This document shows positions 23,440 to 33,719 of a DNA stretch of 64,000 nucleotides, in pieces. Position numbers and translations under genes: made by a program. The stretch lies in assembly GCA_003439945.1 (NCBI GenBank), contig QVRM01001392.1, positions 1 through 64,000 of the forward strand. The letters run 5' to 3'. How positions within the stretch are numbered: the stretch's first letter is position 1; every line of letters begins with the position of its first letter. Below the pieces are notes generated by a model, which made no database searches, had not been told where the DNA came from, and saw only the letters and a list, made by a program, of their open reading frames with translations. This DNA comes from Dermanyssus gallinae. Lineage: Eukaryota > Arthropoda > Arachnida > Mesostigmata > Dermanyssidae.

Positions 23440-24120
23440 GCTGTAGTCTTAGGCCGCTTTTATTTTCAGTCCTACTCAGCGATCTACCGGGCCTTATTAA
23501 TGACCACTACTCCTGTGTTCGCATAACTCTCTATGCCAATGAGCGTGTGGTATATAGTGGAGTGTTAATGTATCTAAAAATATATTTGAGGATGTTGGAG
23601 ACGTGCAGCGAATACAATGGTTTAACGATTAACGCATCGATGACAAGGGCTTTAAAGTTCAGATCCGGGGGCCCCTGATGAGAACTGATAGACTTAGATT
23701 GGTGGCTCTATAGAATTTGTCTCTTGTTTGCTTACCTGGGTGTTAAGCTAACGCCAAGTGGCACCTCTTTCTCGGCTTACATATATAAGTGAATTAATAG
23801 CAGCATCGTCAAGACCCCAATACCGGCTTCACAGAAGCTCTTAGAAGAGACAGCTCTAATACTATTGAATCTGAAAGTGCCTTCGAGGGCATCATACGGT
23901 ATCACATTAATCTGGGAACACTTATCCGCTCAGCAGCTTAGCGCTCTTGATACGGGGAAGGCAACGTTTTGTAGAAGAATTTTGAGTCTCCTAGAAACGC
24001 ACAAAATAGATTAACTTATAGTCTGTCGAGGACGACGCCGTTCATCGAGGATCCGATAAACCGTTTTCAACTTTCGACTACCGCGCCACTGTGGGAGTTC
24101 TATAGGCATTTTGGGCGACA
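23440..24120 (+). mobile_element. LINE family X fragment (RT box C to thumb)
   Basis: The plus-strand frame reads PLLFSVLLSDLP, then ITLYANERVVYS, then LRMLETCSEYNGLTINASMT and ALKFRSGG. This is the end of RT box B, box C with YANE where YADD is expected, and the KxxxFRxGG segment shared with the copy at 38,765. Next come FAYLGVKLTPSGTSFSAYI, matching YLGLRIHYRGTSLTTHI of that copy, and a degraded thumb. Stops interrupt it repeatedly. It follows the Tc1 remnant and precedes an R1-like LINE fragment. Confidence 0.7.
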
Positions 24121-24189
24121 TATAACAGTAGTGCCAGAAGCATTCCACAAAACACCTGTTGTAAATAGTAAGGCCGCGGGTAACTGTGT

Positions 24190-24760
24190 GCAGGTAATGT
24201 AATTTTGTAGTTGCACTGTCACGATGCCGGTCGTCAGCTGTATAAAAGAAAGAGGAATCGCAGTGGCAACGCCGGCGGTTGTTGCTGGCGTAGTCACTGC
24301 AATTCTTGAGAGAGGGAAACTCCAGTCTCCATGGAAGGCTGCGGAGGTAGTACTAATCCCAAAAGGCAACCGTGACTACAGGCCAATGTGCCGCATTAAC
24401 ACGCTTGCCAAGGGCTTCGAGAGGATTATCGAGGAACGGCTCAGATCTTTTGCTTAAGGGTTCGGACTATTTTCAGCAACCCAATCGGTTCATACAGCGA
24501 TACACAGAGTCGTGGCGAAGGCAGAACTGCTACACAGCACCACACAAAGGACGCGCCAGTTGATGGCTGCGATCTTCCTGGACGTGAGAAACGCGTTCAA
24601 CAATCTTCCATGGAGGGTCATCCTAGAAACCCTCAGTAGAAAGCAAGCACCCCTGTACTTGGTAAGTGTGATCTCAGACTACCTGCAAGGGCGCAAAGTT
24701 TCGAGCGTCGGGACAGAAATGGGCGTAACGGCTGGTGTACGATAGGGTTCTATTCAATAT
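24190..24760 (+). mobile_element. R1-like LINE reverse-transcriptase fragment
   Basis: The first frame (24,224-24,457) contains TAILERGKLQSPWKAAEVVL, IPKGNRDYRPMCRINTLAKG and FERIIEERL, the classical N-terminal RT boxes (WKxAxVVLIPK, YRPIxLLNTLGKxFERII). A later frame (24,512-24,745) has AAIFLDVRNAFNNLPWRVIL (box A) followed by YLVSVISDYLQGRKVSS and MGVTAGVR. The box A wording (DVRNAFNxLPW) and the DYLxGRKV stretch are typical of R1-clade LINEs. A frameshift near 24,470 and a stop just after TAGVR mark it as a pseudogene. Boxes B (end) and C are missing. Confidence 0.78.
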
Positions 24761-25240
24761 AAGTGAAATAAATGTGCTAATGAGATATTTTCCCGTAGTA
24801 ATTGGCAGGCAGTAAAAGTTTATCTGCCGTGCTGCTCCGTGAGTATGATCCCACAAAACTATAAAAAACCCGATGCATATTCTACACTTGCGGAGCGATT
24901 TGTGCAGAAATTACTATGCTTCTAGTAACAAGCGAAGCTTTCGATGGTCTTGGTGGCTTCTCTGCTTGACTTTACACAAGTTTGCTGACACCAACTATTG
25001 AGGATTATGAAGTAACACTTCATACAGGGGATTGAGACAAGAAAGCAGCGTGCACTTAACCGGTGTGCGGTTTTTTAAATGTCGCTGAACCAAGGATTTG
25101 CATTCTTTCATTTTTTTTGGCCCGACAGCGTACTACAACAAATCTGTGAGTTTACGTAAGAATCTATTGACATCCGAAGCAGACGGTATAGGGAATACCT
25201 AATGGAGTCGTTCCTGAGACTTCTAAATACTGATGTGCTT
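24761..25240. other. Unassigned stretch
   Basis: Nothing recognisable was seen between the R1-like RT fragment and the opposite-strand endonuclease fragment. Confidence 0.45.
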
Positions 25241-25242
25241 GG

Positions 25243-25634
25243 TCAGTAATAGCCGACGCAAAACCACTGGCGATGCGATCGGTAAAAGGAGCCTAAGCGC
25301 GATTGAAGCGTGCTCGTTAAAATGAGCTCCTTGGTGCATGGGATTGTCGTCGACGAGGTACTACAGGTTCCGGTTCTAAGTTTGAAGCAAACACGTGAAT
25401 TACGGACGATCCCAGATGGCAGAAGCGTTCGAACGTTGGATTGGTGGGGTCTGTGATGACCCCGCATCCAGCACCAGCAAGCGTACCCAGTAAGGCTCCT
25501 GTGTACATGGTGTCGGATTGGTTCAATCGACTATTATAATCTTTAGCGCAGAGAACGGGTCTTTCGTTGTATACGCTGCCTAAACAGCACACAATTTTAC
25601 TACTACCAGTACAGAGTAGAAGTAAGCAATGCAA
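25243..25634 (-). mobile_element. LINE AP-endonuclease fragment (C-terminal part)
   Basis: The minus-strand frame has LGTLAGAGCGVITDPTNPTF, then SSVIHVFASNLEP. This resembles the C-terminal half of the AP-endonuclease domain of R1/Jockey-type LINEs, where a loop of the kind L-x-N-D-P-x-x-P-T-F is followed by SSVIDVTxASxxL. The Asp of the IDVT box is His here. The catalytic SDH motif was not found in frame. It may come from the same LINE group as the RT fragment at 24,190 but lies on the other strand. Confidence 0.5.
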
Positions 25635-25639
25635 TTAAA

Positions 25640-26312
25640 TAGAACAATAATGGTTTTTATTGTTATATGGCTATTATTGGCACATTTAATTTCAATAATT
25701 TAAACAACGAGAACACGAGAGCGCTACGCTCTAGTCCGGCTTTAAAGCTAACTGAACTGTTTTTTGAATGATGTAATATTTTTATAGTAGTTATTTTTTA
25801 CGTGTTTTATTCAAAATACTTTTAAATTCCACAACAAAAATAGCCTTCAAACACGACAAAATGTTAAAACGATTTTTTCATTAGTAACATAAAATAAATG
25901 AATGCAGTGATCTAGAAAATGTTTTGGCTTAGTCAACTCCCTTCTATTCGCAGGTGTCCTAGATCAAACACATAACGGATTTCCAGTAGGTTTCGAGACA
26001 AGTAACAATGTTAGAAAAAATATATATATATAATTATATATATATATTTTTTTTCTGTTGTCTTTTGCCTTACAATTCTACATTATGTAATGTTAAAGCT
26101 CGCTACGAGCGCAACGGGCGAGAAGGATGGCTTGTTGGGGCGTGAATTATAAATATCTATCCGCCTCGGGGTGTAGAAAAGTGCCACCTAAACAAGATCC
26201 GACTTGCAAAGGGGGAAGGAGGTGAAGGGAAACTTCACTTTGTTGTACGCAGTTTGGCTTCCATTGCGACCTTTCATTGTCGTCCAGAGTGTTGTCGTGT
26301 GCTGTCATGTAT
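25640..26312. other. Unassigned AT-rich stretch
   Basis: No coding signal was seen. A short imperfect (TA) region lies at about 26,019-26,050. Confidence 0.45.
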
Positions 26313-26313
26313 G

Positions 26314-26372
<59 letters not shown>
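26313..26372. repeat. (TA)n microsatellite
   Basis: About 27-30 TA units with one interruption near the start. It runs directly into the end of the mariner remnant. Confidence 0.95.
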
Positions 26373-26375
<3 letters not shown>

Positions 26376-27000
26376 GGTAGTTCAACAAGTTCTCAAACTA
26401 AAACCTAAGAATGTTCCAAATCTTGTTTTTAAATTTTTTCATATTCGATATACTCTCCGAGAAGCTCAATACACTTTTCCCACCGAGATTTCAGAGCATT
26501 TATACATCTTGAGTAGAATTCCGCGTCTTTAGACTAAAAATAGGCATTGGCAGCAGCCTTTACCTCTTTATTGCTGGAAAAACGTTTTCCACCGAGACTA
26601 TTCTTCAAATGTCCAGAGAGGAAATAATCAGAGGGAGCCAGGTCTGGAGAATAGGAAGGTTGTTTAATAAGTTCGAACCTCAGTTGGGCCAGTTTTGCCG
26701 ATGCTTGCCGCGACTTGTGTGCAGGAGCATTGCTTTGGTGAAACAAGACAACATTCTTCTGCAAAGCGGGCCGTTTCACGATGAGTTCTTGCTTCAGGCA
26801 GTCCAACAGTCTCGCATAATATTTTCCCGCTATCGTTTTACCGCTCTCAAGGTAGTCGACCAGAATTATTCCACGTTAGTCCCAAAAAACCGTAGCCATC
26901 ATCTTTCCCGAAGATGCCGTTGTCCGCACCCTCTTCGGAGGTTCTTCACCAGGTGCATACCATTGGCGAGATGCTTCTTGGGTCTCGGGAGTTTCGTTTA
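26373..27000 (-). mobile_element. Mariner transposase remnant
   Basis: The minus-strand translation reads NETPETQEASRQWYAPGEEP and PPKRVRTTASSGKMMATVFW, then a stop, then GIILVDYLESGKTIAGKYYA, VLFHQSNAPAHKSRQASAKL, LRFELIKQPSYSPDLAPSDY and finally SRCINALKSRWEKCIELLGE. These are the mariner-family blocks: the W..P linker region, KxMxTVFWD, HxDNAPAH and YSPDLAPSDY(F/H)LF. In this copy the catalytic Asp of the HxDN box is Ser (HQSN). One in-frame stop follows VFW and the N-terminal third is missing beyond a (TA)n tract at about 27,000. The 3' end TGAGAACTTGTTGAACTACC resembles a mariner terminal repeat and abuts (TA)n, consistent with TA target choice. Confidence 0.82.
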
Positions 27001-27649
27001 TATATATATATATTTAAACTTTTTTATGTTTAGATGATTCCTTATGGTCCCCACCACGCTGCCATTCGAGATTTTCCAGTCATAAAAATTTTCGCAGCGT
27101 TTTGCTTCTTATTTCTCTTTAATTGGACTTGTAGTTTTGTAATATTTTCTTAACGTTTTGCAATGGGTCTTGGCTTGCCGTTGTACCGCACAGCCACCGA
27201 ATATTAATTCTTGTATCAATTAATATTGCACATCAAACTTGATGTAGACTCTAAGCTGCCGTTCACAATTCCTATTTATACGCTTGCCCGCCACAAAGAG
27301 CGTTTCTACACTATGTCGACTTACTTTTATAATCTCTGGCATAACGAAACCGACGTATTTGCTACGAAGCAATCAAACTGAATGAAGAGAGGACTTAACT
27401 GTTTTGTTTGGCGTGCTCAGCAAAAACATTGGCTGATTTAGCCCACGTTGGCAAGCTTCGAACTCTAGAGTACACTTAGCTTGTTTTAACTCTAAGTGTT
27501 AAACAAGATCAACAAATAACCTAGATATAAGATATTTTATTAGCACTTAGGCTAAGTAAATGCGGTTATATTATATCAAACAGTTTTGAGACAATCATGA
27601 ATCTGGTGTTTTGCTAATTCTGTATTTCATCGAAATGCCGGCTTTCATA
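27001..27649. other. Unassigned AT-rich stretch
   Basis: No clear transposase N-terminus or other gene was found. CAGTTTTGAGACA near 27,580 weakly resembles an inverted copy of the mariner end, but the interval between does not read as a transposase. Confidence 0.4.

Positions 27650-27707
<58 letters not shown>
27650..27707. repeat. (TTA)n microsatellite, 5' flank of element A
   Basis: About 19 uninterrupted trinucleotides immediately precede the 5' end of the RLE LINE that follows. Confidence 0.97.
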
Positions 27708-27708
<1 letters not shown>

Positions 27709-30700
27709 TTGGCGCCAAGGAGTGCGGACGTGTGCGTATGGAGCTCCCAGGGAACACACCTATAGTGAGAAGTGGACAGCCGCAGCAAAGCCAGCAACTG
27801 CTCTGTTTCAAAGGAGAAGCAACAGCAATGGCTAATGAGTTTCAATGTCCGTGGTGTTCGATGTGCTTTCCTACAAAGAGGGGTGTGCAGATTCACGCAG
27901 GAAGGAATCATAAGAAAAAGATAGCCGAGTCTAGTGGGCCAGCAGTGCTTCAACAGGCCGCTGCCACTCTTAGCAGCGTCTCACAGCCGCTACCTTCTCC
28001 GCACGCTTCACTAGTAGAACCCTCTCCTCACCCCGCCAGCCAGTCTCCAGTGAACGGAGGCCCGACACCTGACGATCACCTGCCGCTCTCTTCTCCCCTT
28101 TCTCTTCACAAGCTACTCGCCAGCGCCAAGATGACACGCAAGGTGCTGCGCAGGATCCCAAAGGGAGCGAAAATACCCTTGCGCGGACTCTTCCACCGTC
28201 TGCTTAAAGACGTCGTGAAAAAGAATGACGAAGCGAGCTGGACCGCGCTGCTCACCCTCGCCCCAAAAGTCCTCCACGTCGAAAAAGAAACCCAGGGAGG
28301 CCATAGCTTGGCCAGCGTAGTCAAAGAAAAGGTGGCCCTTTTCGGGGGTGCCGCTCTCACTTGCGTGGAAGCTGAGGGTCGAGGCAAACGTATATTGACG
28401 GATAAAGCTCGCGCTCAGATCGCTGCTCACAAGCTTTCCATGGATTTTAATGTGCGGAGCGCTATTAGGATCTTGTCTTCCGATGACACGATTGCGCCCG
28501 TAACGGAGGAGTCGATTAATAAGATGGTGGCAAAACATCCTCCTGCTCCTGCAGGGGACGTGGTGCCACCTTCCCCTTTCGGCTTGCCAGCGGTCGGGGC
28601 GTGCTCAGGCGAGGATGTTGCCAAGGCACTTCGCTCCTTTCCATCCGGTGCGGCGGGAGGCCTCGACGGCCTCACGCCCGACCATCTAAAATGCCTTCTC
28701 CCTGCTAACGGAGACCACAACGATGTACTGGAAACACTCGCCAAAGTATGCGACATCATACGTAACGGGAAAGTTCCGGAGGCTGTGAGAAGCGTGATAT
28801 ATGGAGGGTGGCTTATCGCTCTGAAAAAGAAAACCGGAGGATACCGACCCATAGCCGTCGGCTGCACTCTGCGAAGATTGGCCACAAAGACCCTGCTTCC
28901 CCAGGTCAATGTGAAAAGCTACCTGCAGCCACGGCAGATGGGGTACGCCACTCAAAATGGTGCAGAAATAATTGCCCACACAGCTCGCACCTTTCTCGAA
29001 CACAACGAAAAATGCTGCCTCCTAAAATTAGATTTTAAAAATGCGTTTAACTTAAACAAACGAGGACACCTCTTGACAGAGATTTCCAAGCACGCCCCGG
29101 CCCTCTATCCAATGATGCACCAGGCATATAGCAAACCGACTCCCCTAATGTTTGGTGAGGTTGAAAATAGGTCATCAGCCGGTTGTCAGCAGGGAGACGT
29201 AGCGGCTCCTCTTGCATTAAGCCTGCTTCATCAGTACGTCAAGCAGGTGGCATCCAAGGTCTCTTTGTTTTACCTCGACGATGGGACCCTTCTGGACAAC
29301 GATCCTTCGGTGTTACTCAGAGACATCAAGGATCTCCGAGCGTTCGAGCAATGGAGCGGGCTGCAGCTTAACCCATCTAAATGCGAGCTATTTCTACAGG
29401 GTTTTGAGGACGAAGAGAGACAGCAGGTGATCGCTGAATTTAACAGCAACCTCCCGGGCATCCTTGTAAAGGATCGATGTGATTTGGATTTGCTGGGTAC
29501 GGCGGTGTTTCCCGACATGATCGGCCCGATACTAGCCGAGAAGGGCGAACAACTTTCCCGGCTTTACCAGAGACTGGGCCATCTCGGTAAACATCAAGCC
29601 TACTTCCTGCTCCGGCACGCAATGGGAGTGCAAAAGGTCCTGTATGTACTACGGACCTCACCTGTCTTCCTTCTACCGTCAGAAACTCTGAACCTCGACG
29701 ACCAGGTAAGGAGAGCCTTGGAAAACATCCTTGACCTAACGCTTGATGATAAGGCATGAACGCAGGCAAGCTTACCGGTCCGGCTGGGTGGAATGGGCAT
29801 TCGTTCGGCCACGGACCTTGCCTTGCCCGCTTTCCTTGCTTCGTCGCACAGCTGCGCCTCTGCAGTGGCCGCTACTGCCGGCGGACTCATCAGCCACCAA
29901 TAAGACGCCGCTCGGATCTGGGATGCGCGTCAGTCTGGTCGTCCATCTGAGGAACAGGTCACTAGGCAGAAGGGGTGGGACCAAATCGCCACTCAGGCTA
30001 CCCATTTAACTCTTCTGTCTGCCTGTGAGTTAGATATAGACGGCATTAGACTGAAAGCGGTTTCATCCGACGCTGCCGGAGCGTGGCTTGACGTGTTTCC
30101 GTCCGAGCTAGTCGGCAGTAAGCTGGCTGATGACCACTTCCGTGCCGCCAGTGGCCTCAGACTTGGCATTGCCATGTTTGAGACAGAGGCATGCCCGTGT
30201 GGTGGAACGGTGGATGAACGTGGCCTGCACCGACTTAGTTGCACTAAGCTGGCTGGGCTTACACAGAGCCGCCACGATGCCATTAATGACATCCTCGGGC
30301 GCGCTTTCAGACAAGCCGGCTACCGCGTCACACTAGAGCCTGGTGGACTACAGAGCGACGACAAGCGTCGACCGGACGGCCTTACCAGCCGAGATTGGGA
30401 CCGAAATCGGCCTCTGGCATGGGACGTCACCGTTTCCGACACGTACGCTCTCGGCTATCGTGCACTAGCCAACGCGGGCGTCGGCAACATTATCCACCAA
30501 CGGGAGATGCACAAACGGCGCCTATACGCGCATCTCCTTGAGGACCACGTTGTAATGGCGTTCGGCCTCGAGTCATCTGGCGTTTGGGGCAAGGATGCAC
30601 TCAAACTGACAAAGGAGCTTGGGAAGAAGCTCTTCGAGGCCACAGCGGAGCCAAGATCGACCGCTTTCCTCCGACAGAGAGTGTCATTAGAATTACAGAG

Positions 30701-30846
30701 AGGCAACGCCAAGATGATGTTGAGTGGTCGCCGACACTTAAGCAATAAGAATAATATAAGCAATATTGCAGATATTATATAAGTAATATATTGATAATTG
30801 TGATACATGTACATATTGATAAAATAAACCCTTGTTCCAAAAAAAA
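27708..30846 (+). mobile_element. RLE-type LINE inserted in (TTA)n (element A), nearly complete
   Basis: This is a non-LTR retrotransposon of about 3.1 kb lying between a (TTA)n tract and an ATT-type tract. It has a very short 5' leader, a single long reading frame (27,738-30,782), a 3' UTR of about 60 bases with AATAAA at about 30,823, and a short A-run leading into the 3' microsatellite. The architecture is a C2H2 zinc finger, reverse transcriptase, a C-terminal CCHC-type knuckle and a restriction-like endonuclease. This is that of early-branching RLE LINEs (the R2/R4/Dong/NeSL/HERO assemblage). Dong of Bombyx is known to insert into TAA repeats, so the flanks here agree with a known target habit, but the exact clade needs a tree. 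Confidence 0.88.
27738..30782 (+). pseudogene. Zinc finger-RT-RLE polyprotein with two in-frame stops
   Basis: This is a single frame of about 1,015 codons. About 40 residues in is a C2H2 finger (CPWC ... HAGRNH, C-x2-C-x12-H-x4-H), presumably for target DNA binding. RT boxes follow: AAGGLDGLTPDHLK, GGYRPIAVGCTLRRL, LLKLDFKNAFN (box A), SAGCQQGDVAAPL (box B), SLFYLDDGTLL (box C, YLDD intact) and LQLNPSKCELF. The C-terminal part has CPCGGTVDERGLHRLSC (C-x-C-x9-H-x3-C) and the endonuclease residues in RRPDGLTSRDWD and LAWDVTVSDT. It ends SLELQRGNAKMML. TGA at 29,757 and TAA at 29,901 interrupt the frame, and reading resumes unchanged on both sides. No frameshift was seen. The start is set at the first ATG after the microsatellite. 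It was inactivated recently or could be a near-functional source copy. Confidence 0.88.
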
Positions 30847-30877
<31 letters not shown>

Positions 30878-30893
30878 TATTATTTTATTATTG
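30847..30893. repeat. (ATT)n microsatellite between elements A and B
   Basis: A slightly imperfect ATT tract shared by the 3' ends of two RLE LINEs in opposite orientation. Confidence 0.95.
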
Positions 30894-31662
30894 TTTATTG
30901 CTGATCATACAATTGTGAGGTCTGAACATGTATTAATATATAATTAAATATCTCGGTAGCAGTCTCTTCCTCTCAAAACATTGACCCGAGTATACAGGCA
31001 GCGTTATCTCTGCATACCGCCAGCGAGAGCAACTGCCGCAGAAACTCGCTCTCTCGTCGGTCGCCTGTGTTCTCCTGTATCCGCTCGCCAAGCTCTTTAA
31101 TGAATCTCCTTGTGCCTTTACTAGCGGGACCTAGTGTTTCCATAGCGATAGGCACGACGTGGTATCTGTGCTCTAAGTCCCTGTACTTTCGTCTTTTTTC
31201 TCGATCTGCATGTTCGGCGACCCAGCCGGCCTCAAGGGCACTGTGTCGCAGGTAGGACGGGGCAACAGTGCAGGATACTGTTGTATCCCATGCCAGACAC
31301 TTACCGCAAGACCACAATGGAATAGTGACTCCGTCGGGCCTCCTGTCACAGCCTGTATCGAGTCTGGGCTCCACCGTACTCGGTATGCCTGCACGACGCA
31401 GGGCTCTCCTTATGATCGAGTTAAGTTCCGCGTGCCTAGCGGCTCTTCCTTGGCTTTTGATGCAGCTCAAAGGGTGAAGGCCGTTACTCTCTACAGGCGT
31501 CCCACAGGCTGAGCAGGCTCGCATATGGGAGCTCCAATTCGGAGCGCTGTCACCATGCGGAAGGAGGTATTGTCCAGCATGGTGCCCAGCTGCGGCGAGG
31601 GTAGAGCCCTTAGGTATTCGCTACTAAAGGTGTCTCGGGCGGCTATAAAAACCGCTCTCTCC

Positions 31663-31663
<1 letters not shown>
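30894..31663 (-). mobile_element. RLE-type LINE, 5'-truncated (element B)
   Basis: This minus-strand LINE end lies between two ATT-type tracts, tail to tail with element A. The first frame (31,660-31,520) reads YLRALPSPQLGTMLDNTSFR and TALRIGAPI. A one-base shift leads to CSACGTPVESNGLHPLSC (C-x2-C-x9-H-x3-C), the endonuclease boxes DRRPDGVTIP and CLAWDTTVSCT, then YHVVPIAMETLG, FIKELGERIQENTGDRRES, and the end LAVCRDNAACILGSMF before a stop at 30,973. The segment ends cleanly at the (AAT)n edge on its 5' side, as expected from incomplete target-primed reverse transcription. It is related to element A but clearly divergent. The 3' UTR is about 75 bases with CAATAAACAATAATA. Confidence 0.84.
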
Positions 31664-31704
<41 letters not shown>

Positions 31705-31705
31705 T
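31664..31705. repeat. (ATT)n microsatellite, 5' flank of element B
   Basis: About 14 trinucleotides in direct contact with the truncated 5' end of element B. Confidence 0.95.
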
Positions 31706-31749
31706 AACATTAAAGATATGACATCAAATTTGGGTTCCTGAAAAAGTGA

Positions 31750-32335
31750 GCACCCTTACGAAGAATTCCCCGAACCGAGACTGCATTGCTCCGTTGCATT
31801 CTGCAACAGGTGCGGTCTGAAGGAATCGCCCTCTCTTTCATCTCAGCTGGCTAGAATCAGCCGCTTTCCGACATTTTGTAGCAGATCGCAAGTAGACCGG
31901 GCCCGCCAAGGGTCTCGGAGGCAAATAGTTAAAACCTGTACTGTTACTCCATGTTCTGGTACTTCCCCACCTTGCCTGCTCTAGCGAGTACTGAGACAGG
32001 AATGACCTTGGCCACGCCAGCAGCAGCGGCAACTGTCGCGTCCCAAACCAGCATGCAACCGGTCTCGAACGGGGCTAAGGTCACACCCTCAGATTTACTT
32101 CCAGCTTTTCTGTCAAGCCCGACGGAATTCAGGACGCACGATAAACCATGGGCTGGCGCCTTGCTCGTCTGCCAGTGCTGATAATACAGGACAGGCCTTG
32201 CTGCCTGTATGTCCGGGTGAAGTCATTGCAGACCCAGGTGTGAGCCTACACCAAATCTGTCCCAAGTGAAGTTCAACCGCTATCCTTACCGACTCGTCAT
32301 CTGACAGAGTTTCGGTTTGGCCCATGGTAGAGCGT
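31750..32335 (-). mobile_element. RLE-type LINE remnant (element C)
   Basis: Minus-strand frames give DDESVRIAVELHLG, a decayed knuckle region with SKACPVLS, then SKSEGVTLAPFETGCMLVWD and ATVAAAAGVAKV. This corresponds to the (R/K)PDGxTLxPW...LVWDATV endonuclease core, with RPD replaced by KSE. Next come KYQNMEQQYRF, a stop, LFASETLGGPG, and finally EMKERAIPSDR with MQRSNAVSV. The order of blocks is the same as in elements B and G. Several frameshifts and stops and the loss of the PD residues make it inactive. Confidence 0.68.
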
Positions 32336-33719
32336 AAAGTCTGGCACTATCAGTGTCTCGGTGAGATTAGAAACTGGGTTCACGATCCATTGTTCGTATG
32401 GAGTCGCTGATTATTCTCATTAGAGCTAGTTTCGGCAGGCTTCTGGCCGTTAAAGGCAACTGCGTTACGGCCGGTTGATTCCGGCGAGCTTCAAGGCCTT
32501 TGAGAACGACGGCGTTGAGAAGGGTTCCAGAATGTTGTAAATACCTATGGAAAAAATCCGCCAAACCTATCTCCGTTAGGACAACAGACATAGTTGTTTC
32601 TCGGCACCCGTGTATGTCTCTGTGTCTGAGTGCACGTCTCCGGGCCGAACGTGGTGGCGCACATCAACGTATGTTGGCACATATTGCTCTGCGTGTTAAA
32701 TTTGAGCAGCGCCTACCATCCGGACAGTACACCTACTATATTGTACATCAGCTTGCGGGGAGACTGGGCCTGGTACTGCAAGCAGGCCGGATTATTTATT
32801 TTGAGTTCCTCGCACAGAATGCCGAATTTAATTGCCCTCCCTGTGCGCTGAAGAGAATTAACGCAGCCTCTGTGGGCATGACCGCTCACAAAGAAGTCCG
32901 GAGTCTTCTTGTTAGCTCAGCGGGGGCGTCCGACAACTCGGCGATTACAAATCCTAACCGAGACTGCCCAATCGCCCCGACCCGCTCTGACCAACCGGGC
33001 CTTGCTCAGAGTCCGTGTCGGGAAAGACAGTACTTTTGCTTACACACTCAGTACGGTTCGAGCACACATTTTAGGGCTTACAAACTTACTCATGAAACCA
33101 CAATAAGACGGGAAGTGAGAAATACCCAAGCCACCTAGTCATTCGCGGGCGCAGAGATGGTCAGGACAATTGCCGCTTAGCCGGGATGCATGACTGATAG
33201 TCGGTTCGCTGAGTGCTCCCGGCGTGATTTGGATTAACGCAATTGGTTGATGGTGTGCAGTGGTACAGGCGACGCTCGCACCACTGGTTGCGGGATCATA
33301 GGATAGTCCTGATCGTGGTAGTTCATGTCACCCGCATACGTGGCTGCGCCCACCATCCTGCCGCAGCTGCCAACAGCTCGGTAATCGTGCCGACAACTGC
33401 ATGTCGGGTCCACAGACGTTCACGGGCCTGCGACATCGCTTCTTCACGGTATCTAAATGTAATAATAATAGTCATTGTAGATAGTTTGATCTGTGCGACT
33501 TACCGAGGTCGACTCGAACGTCGTGGACGGCCGACCATTGGCAGGACAGAACCGGCATCGCTACCCCGCCATGACTATATTTTTCCAAATGAACTTAAAC
33601 AGATGCCAGTCTACCCAAAATGTCATCGAGACGCTCCCTCGCCCAAACTTGATTGCACTCTGGCCGCACAATAACACTGCTATACAGTAGACAGGCAATA
33701 CTTCCCAACTCTTACTTAT
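32336..33719. other. Unassigned stretch with a long unexplained open frame
   Basis: An open frame of 212 codons runs on the plus strand from 32,500 to 33,138 but has no domain I recognise, no repeated codon pattern and no context. I do not call it a gene. The minus strand could hold the decayed upstream part of element C, but no RT box could be identified. 33,240-33,720 is also unassigned. Confidence 0.4.

Noticed and set aside
27611..27953. Open frames encoding poly-Tyr, poly-Ile or poly-Asn
   Set aside because: They are translations of the (TTA)n microsatellite and of the antisense of element A.
28106..29518. Long frames antisense to element A (up to 160 codons)
   Set aside because: They are shadows of the dense RT coding frame on the plus strand.
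32500..33138. 212-codon open frame on the plus strand
   Set aside because: It is the second-longest frame in the ordinary DNA but has no domain, no homologous block elsewhere in the window and no regulatory context. Chance length in GC-balanced DNA is plausible.
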